Source: Branchiostoma floridae (Eukaryota > Chordata > Leptocardii > Amphioxiformes > Branchiostomatidae). From it: a stretch of DNA of 64,000 bases. Positions 55,345 through 64,000 of this stretch are shown one piece after another. Each line of letters begins with the position of its first letter. Within the stretch, counting starts at the first letter, position 1. The notes below the pieces were generated by a model. That model searched no databases and had not been told where the DNA came from. It saw only the letters and a program-made list of their open reading frames with translations. Location of the stretch: contig NC_049987.1 in NCBI RefSeq assembly GCF_000003815.2, positions 6,928,609 to 6,992,608 on the forward strand. Direction: 5' to 3'. Made by a program: the position numbers and the translations under genes.

Positions 55345-58213
55345 TCATCTAATGGCAAGAACTGCTCTTTCCTTTCTCTTCTTCTTTCTCCTTCGTTCCT
55401 GAAATCTCTCTGTGGCGTCGGCAAAGAAGGTGACGTCATTCTGAGCCTCCATCTCTCTCTGTAGGAACTGGAGTCCCCCCAAGTTGAACCCAACAACATC
55501 CTGGAACAAACAAACAAACATTTAAGATCGGCTAAATTGAACCCAATAGTATCGTAAACAAAGAATCTTTGGAGACCAGTAACCCAGGGAAAATTTACAA
55601 AGAATATGCCAGTTCTGCTCAACTGATTTGCACAAGTAACAAGTTACTTTAAAACATGATAGACATCCATCAACATTGAAAAGATTCTATCCTTATTGAT
55701 GTAATAAGTTTGATTTTGTACTAACCCTGATCTGGTGTACCCTGTCCTGTGTGTTCTTCCTTAGGTTGTCCATAACTGGCAGCAGGACTTGGTTAGATGT
55801 GATGGCCCCCTGGTGGATTCTGGAGGAACAACAGGCATGGTTACTGGTGGAATAACAGGCATGGTTGTGAGGCAGTGGGGAATTACAGATGTTGTTAGAT
55901 GCACTACCCTCGGGTAGATTCTGGAGGAACAACAGAAATGGCTAAATGTTATGGACCCCTGGTGGATTCTGGTGGAACAGCAGACATTGTTACTGGTGTA
56001 ACTGATATGGTTAGTTGTGATGCCCTCTGGTGGATCCTAAGGGAACAACATACATGGTTAGATATGTTGCCCCCTGGTGGATTCTTGAGGAACGACAGAC
56101 CTGGTTAGATCAATGTGATGCCCCTGGTGGTTTCTTGTGGGACAACAGACATGGTTAGATGTAATGGCTTATACATCTCACCTAAGCAAGAAACACTCTT
56201 ACAGGTGTCACCTGAGTTATAAATCACACCTGAGTAAGACAAAACTTACCTGAGTAAGACAAATCTCACCTGAGTAAGAAAAACAGACATCTGCAGGTGA
56301 GCTCGACCTCCCAGCCTTCCGTCAGGAAGTCGTTCAGGAGTTTGAGAAGGTCGATGACATAGGAGAAGGGCAGGACTAGCAGGGCCTCCTCCAGCTCACT
56401 AAAGGGCAAAGGTCACAGATTAAAAATCAAAGTTAAGAAACCAATTGTGACAAGCATTGTTTAGTTAATGAAGTGAGGGTGTTTGCAATGGATTGATTCT
56501 TGAAAAAAAGGTTTAACTCTCTCTCTCTGTCTTACTCACACATACACACACAAACAAGCACACAACACATTATCCTTCTGCCGGCTGGTAAAGGTACATA
56601 CCTTGATCGAACCTTCTTGATAACCTCCAAGACAAACCTCGGGGGCTGAAATGATGCAAATAAAATGTTACCAGTTTTTGCCAACAACAAGTCACAGTGT
56701 TAAGCAGTAGGAAAAAGTTCCAACACACTGTGCAGAGAATGTGTTACAGTAACGATAACACACCTAGAGAATATAGACACACATGTTACTACTCACTGTT
56801 GCATTCCCATAGGCCAGAAGCATGGGGTGTGGAGGTGGCAGTGGGACCTACACAGAAAAACGCAGATCAATTCATGGACTTTCATAGTCTGTTTTGTGGC
56901 AATTCATTGCTTCAGTAAATCTTTAGCTCTAATATGTCTTATTTCTGTAAAAAAAAGGGGGGGGACGGAATTTCACATATGTCTATCACTTATCACTATC
57001 AATATACAATACTACATGTACGTGTATATCATATCACAAATGTATATCATATCATATGATAATATAGTCATAGTTATTCAAACAAAATACAAATTTATAC
57101 TCATAACATAGTCCACAAGCATGTGGAATGTTATGAGATCCACTGATAGTTACTGACCTGTTTGTTCAGAGCCTCACACTCCCTTCTGTGCTCCTCCTGT
57201 CTTGCTGTCTCTTCCTTGTAAATCTCCACTGCTTCCATAACTTTCTCAGCCTAGAAAAAAATTCAAACTACTCAAACTTCTAACTTCAAGTAACATTTAA
57301 CAAACCACAGCCAACACTGAATAATTTCTACAAGGAAAACTCATGATCAGAGCAGAGCAGAAGAACTTTGCTCACAGCCTTGACAGTCTCTACACTCTTC
57401 TTCCCAGCCATCCCGGCTTCTCCAGATGTCTCACCAGCAACCTGGAAAAACACAAACACGTCACACTGAAAAATGCAGACTCATACAGTAGTGATGTTAC
57501 TAAATAACATTATCATCATGTTATAATACAAGAAACAATATATCATATGCAAAAGAAAAATTGGTACATAGGAAGTAATGTCAGCATGACGACTTAGAGC
57601 ATGGTATATCAAAGTTCACAGGCATTTGCCAGTTGTACAACATAAGTAAAAACGAAAGGGACTCACATTCAATCCCACAGACAAGCTTAGAAATTAATGG
57701 CCTGGACTCATGCTCACTCGCATAGTAAAATCGAAACAATGTTTTTCTGTCTTTTTAACAACTCACAGCAGGATGTTCCCCCTTGGCCAGAGTCTGTTCA
57801 AAGTCCTTCTCTCGTTCACTCTCTCGCTCCTCCTCCAAGATGAGAGGTTCCTGTGTTCTCTGCCACAGTCGTAAGGACTTGTCATGGGACCCTGTCACCT
57901 GTTATTACAATTGTATACACAAACAATTATTAACAGTAAGGACTTGTCATGGGACCCTGTAACCTGTTGTTACAGGCAAACAAATAACATCAACAACATA
58001 TAGTACTCCTCAACACTACAGCTGTATGGACTTGTTATGGAAGCCTGTCAACTGCATATAAAATGCCCAGTCTAATGCTTTTTGAACCAGGAGCAGCCTG
58101 ATGCCCCTTCAGTGTCAGGATGTGCATTTGCCTGCATGCATACAGAAGTGTATCAGTTTCTGTGTGTGTGTATGTATATGCAATGAGTTTGTGCATGTGT
58201 ATTTGAATGAGTC

Positions 58214-58245
<32 letters not shown>

Positions 58246-58334
58246 AGGTTGCATGAACATGTACATATGTGTGTACTTGTATTTGTGTTTGTGTGTGAAT
58301 GTGTGTAAGCTAGATATATGTCTTCATGAGTGCA

Positions 58335-58367
<33 letters not shown>

Positions 58368-61300
58368 CCTCATGTATATGTGCTTGCACCTACCACATAG
58401 TCTCCGTTAGGACTGATGGCCATACACCAGACCTCTGCTTGATGCCCCTCTAACGTCAGGATGTGCTGGAAGTTGTCAGCGTCCCACTGTTTGACACGCC
58501 CGTCCTTCCCTGCACTGAAGAACATGTGTGTCCTGGGCAGGAACTGCACACACATGATGCTGGGATAGAGCACAGAGTAACATACATTACTATGAACGCT
58601 AATGGTTTGACATCCAGGTACTAGTAATAAGATTTGCCAAATAGCAATTACTCAAGCAACTGGATATGATATTGGAAACGGTCAGACATTTCAGATAACA
58701 TCAGTTATCTTTTATCAATGTCACTGTCAGTCATATCCAGTTGCTGAGCAATTGCTATTTGGCGCACTGTGAACTTAGACTTGCTGAGACACCTGAATGC
58801 AAAGTACACATATCAACAATTATTGAAAGGCATGCTCACTTCATTCACTGTATAACTTCTACAGTAAAAGTTACTTAAAGATCTAGACTTACAAAACTTT
58901 CCTGCTCCTTTTAATCCTTATGTGTCAAGTTAGATAACAAAAGGAGTTCAATTTCTTATCAATATTTTGATTGAAGAAATGTGATCACGTCTTCACCTGT
59001 CATCATGAGCGAAGATAGACTTGTGGCAGTCCCCGAAATCCAGACCCCAGAGTTTGATGTTCCTGTCGGCAGAACCAGTCACCAGCAGGGTACCATCCTT
59101 TAGATGGATAAACATGAGACAAACATGAACCACACACTGAACATGTTGCTCTTGGCAATACATCATAACAAAAAGGCATGACAAAATCCACACCAGATTC
59201 AATCGAGTTGCCTTCTGAGGTATCCAATAGATCTAACAATAGTCCTAAATGAGACAGTAACCAGTGACATCGCTAAAACTGGTACATACCGTGGAAATGT
59301 CCATGGCTAAGACTGGAAGCTTGTGACCATACAGGGACAAGAAAAACTGTAAAGAAAAGAAAAAAAATTATTTAAATTGAGTAGGGAAACAACCAGAATG
59401 ATTTTTGCATGTTAATCCCTTGCCAAATTGGCATGGTTCTCTTCTGTAAACATCACTGAATATTTTAACAATAACACAGAATCAGAAATCATTTACCACT
59501 TTTGTCATGATTACCTTCAATGTGTCTGCATAGAAGACTTTGACAGTGTTGTCCAGCAGGGCCACAGCGAGGAGCCTGTGATCCGGGCTATACTTCACCC
59601 CGAGAACATCCTCATCACACTGCAGGGAGCGGGCATGGCTGATGCTCAGCCTCTTACTGCGGAGAGAAAATGTACAGTCACACACTTACTGGAAAGACGG
59701 TACCCCATACAGAAAAATATACATAAGCCTCTTACTGGGAGAAATGTGGCCCATACACACAAATATGTGAGCCACTTATTAAAAGTAAAAATCTATGGTG
59801 GCCCATACAGACAAATCTGTGAGCCTCTAACTTTATGTAGGATTAAAAATGTATGGTGGCCTATAGAGACAAATCTGTAAGCCTCTTACAAGGAAGAAAA
59901 TGTATGGTGGCCAGTAAAGACAAATACGTGAGGCTCCTACTGGGGGAAAATGTACAGTGGCCCATACAGACAAAGTTAACAGGTGAGCCGCTTACTAGGG
60001 AAAGAGTCTCACAGGAAGGGAAGATTAACCCACCTTGTGGAGGAAAACTTCTCATCGTTGATGAGTTCAAAGTCCCAAAACTTAACCAGCTTGTCTGCGC
60101 CACCTGACACAAGGCCTCTCTGAGTAAACAACAACAACAACATAATCAACAATTCGAGCATCAAAATTGACAAGGAAATCATATACTAGAAAAATATTTG
60201 GGTTGCAATTTCTAATTTTTCTAATGACATGACTTGACAGTTATCAAACAGTCAATACTGTGGTTGTCGGGAGAAAAAAACAGACACATTTGTCAATCAT
60301 ATGTCATATACCAAATAACAGTGGCACTGGGTAATGCAGGGGCAAGCAAAAGATTACCATGGCAACCTCAATGTAAGGCATTAATAATGTATCTGGTTGT
60401 CACGGAAATGATATGGCTTGCCTCCTCTGTTATCCAGGTTGTTTGTTTTCCCAGCATGCAAACAAATTCGGATTTCAGTCCTTAAGATAAACAATGAATA
60501 CATGTACTGCATTGCAGAAAAATAGAACTTCAGCATACAAATTCCCTTCGAAATTGTCTCCTGCATCCCCTTGTTTGTCAGGCAAAGTAATGACTTCAAA
60601 TTTCCTATGACAAGAGATCAATGGAAAAAATACCATTTTCCAAGGGACTCACAGCAAAAGGGCAGACTGACCAATTTTGCTTACCTTGTCAGGAGACAAT
60701 GCTATGGACCACACTGCCCCCTGGTGGGCATCCACAGACTGCAGTTGACTGCCAGAACCAATGTCAAATATTTGCAGCTTCCCTGTCTGAAATATAATAA
60801 TCAAATCATTTCTACTTTCACCAAGTTGTGGTTGTAAGGAGGTTCATGTGCAAGTGCAAAATATTCAGCTGAAGGCTTAATATCAATTACCAATTATTTG
60901 AAAATCTTTATGAATTTAAAGTAACTGGTGTTTCAAAGATATTTGACAAGGACAAGTTTGACCTCTGACTGACCTTTGTACCGATGATGACCTGTTGGTC
61001 TCCAGGGGCAAAAGTCGAACACAGTGCGTAACCTGATGGCATGGTTCTGATGCACTGTTGTGTGGACCTGTCAAGGGTGAAAATGCATGTCATTGTATGT
61101 ATCCTGATTAGGATGATATTCCATATCTGTTGTCCCAAAACACATCAAAATGAGACAATATGTACAGTGTCAAGGTTAACCTACATTAGAGAGAATTAAA
61201 ACTATGTAATCTATTTGATTTTTTTAATCATATGAGTGCTACACATAGAATTCATGAAATCTTTGTCATGCCAAACATTGTCAAAAAGTGTGGCAATTAA

Positions 61301-63951
61301 AATTATTGCCATAGCGACGGTTTTAATGTTTATAAGTTTTACAGATTGTTGTTGTTAATGGGTTTTAATAGTCGTATTCCATTCGTTTGGCGATCGATGT
61401 TCATAGAGCATTGCTGTCAAAGGGGGTCCCTTGTGAGTGAAGGGTGATCATGAACTAATGTAAATGCTCTTCATCGATTTTACAAATCAGGGCCTCATTT
61501 TACATGAATGATATCAGTTGATCATCCTCTCTAGCTAAATAACAATATGCTAAAAAAAAAGGGTTTTTGCCAGTATCGATATAGATATAGATATATAGAT
61601 AGATAAAAATATTTTTCTACTGAATTAATTGTGTTTGTCATGAATTATGCAAATAAGGCTCTCATTTGCATAAACTATATAACTTGATCATCTCCAACAA
61701 ATTGACATGCGCAATATATGTTAAGAAAGGAGACTTTTGTCGCCTTTTCTGCTAATTTATGCAAATTAGGACCTAATTTGCATAGTTAATGTTAAACGAT
61801 GTTCACTTGTACATAACTTCCAAATGCTACAAGTAAGAAGTTCCCGTCATTTATCAAAATGACATTATAGCATTTTCTCATTAATTATGCAAATTATGCA
61901 TTTATTTATCAATATTCTCCTCTTTCTCAGTTACAAAGGTCACATGTTGTAATGGTCCTTTAATTGAGCTGAGCATGTTTCCCAATTTATTATGCAAATT
62001 AGCTTCCACTGTGCATGATTCTTCATAATTAATATGTAATTATATTAAGCATCACGTAACCTATCCACATACCAAAAACCATAACAATCCGTCAACCCCT
62101 TCTTTAGTTATTCCCTTTAGAAGTCTGACACCTAAGTCTAAACCTGTCCTGCAGTTCCAAAATAAGCCGCTAGGGGGCCCAAACCTATACCACTTACTTA
62201 CAGCATCAAGAGCTGTCTACCACTTAAGATTCATAGCCACAGCATGTCCAGAACTCGAGATATCAAACCAAGAAGTTCCGCTGCAGTACCGTAACAGGCC
62301 ACTAGAAGGCCAAAAATCTTATCGTTTCCAGGTCTCAACAAGACCTACCCACGTACCGAATATCAATACAATTCATCCAGGCGTTCTTGAGCTATGGTGG
62401 TATTCTACAACCGGCACACACATACAAACGCTACCCAAAATATAACTTTCTTGGCGAAGATAACCATCACATCGCTATCTCACAACCCCCACATGTTTTA
62501 AGCTCAAACAATGCTTGTTTCACACATCAGTTTGTACTTTTGAAAACAGAAAGATATTAAGGGTGAAGAAGGCCACCAAACTTTCCAAACTCCTGGACAC
62601 CGTAAACCACGAACGAACCCGGAAGTGATTTCCACGACTCACAGGTCATTTTCCGAGAAACATATCTCCACAATCTTTTACCCCCTGTTTCAAATGTTTA
62701 CATTTCCATGACCACCATACTACATACTACAATTCGGGTACGTCTGAAGTCCTAGGCTTTTCTCAATTTTGCACGGCTATCAATCAAAAATTGCCTTGCG
62801 CGAATACGGAAAACACTGCTGAGCACGTACATGCCCTGGGCGACTGGAAAGCTTACCCGTGGAGGTAATGGTACAGTCCGGCATGACGCAACTACGCATG
62901 CGCGGACTTTTGACATTCCTGACATTCCTATACAGTTTTTAGAATACTTTGGAAACGGTTCCACACTATACTATTAAGCTCGCCCATCAGGCGTCGCTAA
63001 AAAGTTCCAAAACATTGTCAAGTTCCACAAAAAAGGAAATCATAAATATTTGGAAAAAATGGTACATTTTGTCGTTGTGTGCCTTTCCAAGACTTTGTTC
63101 TGCCTGTTCCAGAGTTTGACTGTTTTACCTGTTCCAGAGTTTGACTGTTTTACCTGTTCCAGAGTTTGACTGTTTTACCTGTTCCAGAGTTTGACTGTTT
63201 TACCTGTTCCAGAGTTTGACTGTTTTACCTGTTCCAGAGTTTGACTGTTTCCGTGGCCCCCGTCACCATGGCGATGTTGTCGCTACTAAACGCCACCGTT
63301 CTGACATCGCTCCGGTGACCCGGCAAAAGCAGGCGAGATTTGCCGCTTGGCTCAGGCTTCTTCTCATTGGTTGGAACTGTGATGGTTTCCATGGAGTTGT
63401 CATGGAGAACTAGGAATGCCTGCACACCAAAAAATTAATTTCAATTCTGTTTCAATGATTTAGAAAGATTTTCTAACTGGTACATGTATACTAAATTAAT
63501 AATGATAAACCGGAGAGAGAGACAGAATAACAAGGAAGATAAAACAGATACATTGTACTCAAAAGTGTGTAGTATTTATTAGGACTGGTTAAAATGGACA
63601 TTCCTAAACCAAGCTTAAAAAACTAACTGCAGCGAGAGAGGGACGAGCCTGGAGTCAAGTTTCAATCTTCATGGCTATGTTGTCCCCTAACAGTCTGGGG
63701 ACTAGCTGAACTTAGAATTGGCGCCGATAAAGTATCATACAGTATAGACAATGTCAGTACAGAAATGAAGAATCATCTGATATTGCTTTGCCCTTATATG
63801 GTCATTGGTTCTAACCTTCAGTTGTCCATTGGCTTCAAGCTGCAGGTCACATGACTTAACCTTGCCTGCTGCGGAGACGTTACATAACCGCTGAATCTCA
63901 TCTTCCAGAGTCCTGAACACCTCAGGGACATCTCCTGCTGCCTCTTGGTCC
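55345..63951 (-). CDS. WDR3: WDR3 (UTP12 homologue), C-terminal part
   Basis: Seventeen exons on the minus strand, 5' to 3': 63951-63816, 63419-63229, 61067-60974, 60786-60685, 60119-60034, 59656-59515, 59346-59290, 59097-58997, 58559-58394, 57898-57767, 57441-57376, 57250-57158, 56847-56797, 56645-56602, 56398-56270, 55819-55726, 55500-55345. They encode 612 residues in phase; the 5' exons lie beyond 64000. WDR3/UTP12 is a WD40 scaffold of the small-subunit processome, acting in the nucleolus in pre-18S rRNA processing. Diagnostic segments: [67 protein letters not shown], then the conserved helical region [15 protein letters not shown], and the basic tail [16 protein letters not shown]. It begins near the middle of the human protein (about residue 370-390 from memory). 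Five of its exon boundaries lie in tandem arrays. Confidence 0.92.
55800..56160 (-). repeat. Tandem array on the acceptor of the penultimate WDR3 exon
   Basis: On the minus strand the real acceptor reads CCTCCAG|AATCCACCAGGGGGCC (exon high end 55819). Copies upstream read CCTCCAG AATCTACCCGAGGG (about 55921), CCACCAG AATCCACCAGGGG (about 55970), TTAG GATCCACCAGAGGGC (about 56036), TCAAG AATCCACCAGGGGGC (about 56082) and CAAG AAACCACCAGGGGC (about 56133). Spacing is irregular at about 45-100 bases. Confidence 0.9.
56205..56282 (-). repeat. 20-bp tandem array on a WDR3 splice donor
   Basis: On the minus strand the exon ends TTCTTACTCAG|GTGAG (low end 56270) and the intron continues ATTTGTCTTACTCAG|GTAAG and TTTTGTCTTACTCAG|GTGTG, then ATTTATAACTCAG|GTGACA. 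The first three have a 20-base period. Each copy carries CAG|GT. Confidence 0.93.
57870..58055 (-). repeat. Duplicated acceptor region of a WDR3 exon
   Basis: The exon high end (plus-strand GTAAGGACTTGTCATGGGAC then CCTGTCAC|CTGTTATTACA) is repeated at about 57935-57976 (GTAAGGACTTGTCATGGGAC, CCTGTAACCTGTTGTTACAG) and more weakly at about 58028-58053 (GTATGGACTTGTTATGGAAG). These lie upstream of the real exon on the minus strand. Confidence 0.85.
58085..58128 (-). pseudogene. Duplicated fragment of the neighbouring WDR3 exon
   Basis: Plus-strand CTGATGCCCCTTCAGTGTCAGGATGTGCAT resembles exon sequence CTTGATGCCCCTCTAACGTC then AGGATGTGCTGG at about 58439-58470. On the minus strand it would encode [12 protein letters not shown], against the real [12 protein letters not shown]. 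It sits in the adjacent intron with no splice sites. Confidence 0.7.
58150..58370. repeat. TG microsatellite, compound
   Basis: Runs of TGTGTG broken by TATG, CATG and TTTG over about 220 bases, in a WDR3 intron. Confidence 0.9.
58605..58765. repeat. Inverted-repeat element, family copy D (most complete)
   Basis: GACATCCAGGTACTAGTAAT leads to left arm TTGCCAAATAGCAATTACTC then AAGCAACTGGATATGA. The right arm TCATATCCAGTTGCTGAGCA then ATTGCTATTTGGCG is its reverse complement with few mismatches; the interior is about 70 bases without coding capacity. Confidence 0.8.
59645..60005 (-). repeat. Tandem array on the acceptor of a WDR3 WD40 exon
   Basis: Plus-strand CAGCCTCTTA|CTGCGGAGAG AAAATGTACAG is the exon edge (high end 59656). 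The phrase (A/G)AGCC(T/G/A)CTTACT(G) with GGCCCATACAGACAAATCTG spacer recurs at about 59728, 59768, 59820, 59878, 59930 and 59983, at 40- to 60-base spacing. On the minus strand several copies keep an AG before the TAAGAGGCT block. Confidence 0.88.
61068..63228 (-). other. Large WDR3 intron with dispersed repeats
   Basis: A 2.2-kb intron. Its centre is AT-rich with TTATGCAAATTAG-type phrases in both orientations (61640-62030). From about 62040 to 62475 it ends in CGCTACCCAAAATATAACTT then TCTTGGCGAAG, the reverse complement of the repeat at 17868. At 62618 CCCGGAAGTG and at 62893 TACGCATGCGCG match ETS and NRF1 motifs. Confidence 0.65.
61400..62475. repeat. Interspersed repeat(s), terminus shared with 17868
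   Basis: The right edge (GCTACCCAAAATATAACTTT then CTTGGCGAAG) matches the start of the 17868 element in opposite orientation. The preceding text (CAAATTAGGACCTAATTTGC, a near palindrome) suggests more than one old insertion. Confidence 0.5.
63108..63245 (-). repeat. 25-bp tandem array on a WDR3 splice donor
   Basis: Plus-strand AGAGTTTGACTGTTTTACCT then GTTCC recurs at 63111, 63136, 63161, 63186 and 63211, with a sixth start at 63236 that diverges into exon. On the minus strand this gives five consecutive GGAACAG|GTAAAACAG donors; the first (exon low end 63229) keeps frame with the next exon (WNRSTQQC). A 25-base shift changes frame. Confidence 0.96.
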
Positions 63952-64000
63952 CTGGGAAAAACAGATAATCATGTAATACTTCTGATTCTTTTTCTCCACT

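Noticed and set aside
55272-55622. 116-aa minus frame ending in KYQDFC as the WDR3 C-terminus
   Set aside because: It uses a different frame. The in-phase frame from the acceptor at 55501 gives [13 protein letters not shown] ... [10 protein letters not shown] and stops at 55345, matching the WDR3 family end.

Overview
This window looks like a cephalochordate (amphioxus, probably Branchiostoma) nuclear genome fragment. All recognisable genes are spliced, with canonical GT/AG introns and matching phases. Their protein families are animal ones (ENPP, NOTUM/pectin acetylesterase, Kirrel-like Ig receptor, WDR3). The non-coding DNA is crowded with minisatellites, tRNA-derived SINEs and small inverted-repeat elements, a texture I associate with lancelets. 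The species call is inference; no search was run. One 100-N assembly gap lies at 27987-28086.

Layout. 1-16.6 kb: mostly non-coding. A cysteine-rich candidate terminal exon (1496-1688) stands alone, surrounded by tandem repeats (42-bp at 2.4-2.9 kb, 21-bp at 10.5-10.9 kb, about 33-bp at 11.1-11.7 kb, TGAG repeats at 11.8-12.1 kb, 34-bp at 15.9-16.4 kb), a 343-bp terminal-inverted-repeat element and a near-perfect 110-bp hairpin. 16.66-26.7 kb, plus strand: a complete 5-coding-exon ENPP4/5-like ectophosphodiesterase (500 aa, type I membrane protein). 27.56-31.67 kb and 33.51-37.17 kb, plus strand: two tandem paralogues of the NOTUM/pectin acetylesterase family (473 and 463 aa). Each has an intact Ser-Asp-His triad and a predicted N-terminal signal anchor. 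41.13-54.7 kb, plus strand: a complete 13-exon Ig-superfamily receptor with signal peptide, five Ig domains, one transmembrane segment and a cytoplasmic tail, most like Kirrel/Neph/IRRE. 55.3-64 kb, minus strand: the C-terminal 612 codons (17 exons) of WDR3/UTP12, a small-subunit processome protein; its 5' part lies beyond the right edge. The Ig receptor and WDR3 are convergent.

The genes do not form one pathway: three encode cell-surface or secretory proteins and WDR3 is a nucleolar housekeeping factor. What links them is a repeated structural theme. Tandem repeats sit exactly on exon boundaries, so that copies of the real splice donor, splice acceptor or stop codon are laid out in series. 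I count donor arrays in ENPP exon 3, NOTUM-like A exon 4, NOTUM-like B exon 3 and two WDR3 exons, acceptor arrays at three WDR3 exons, and a stop-codon array at the end of NOTUM-like A. The array in NOTUM-like A also repeats the active-site serine codon. I recall that exon-intron-junction minisatellites have been reported at the amphioxus Adh locus; I could not check this. The density here, and the stop-codon version, are the most notable things in the window.
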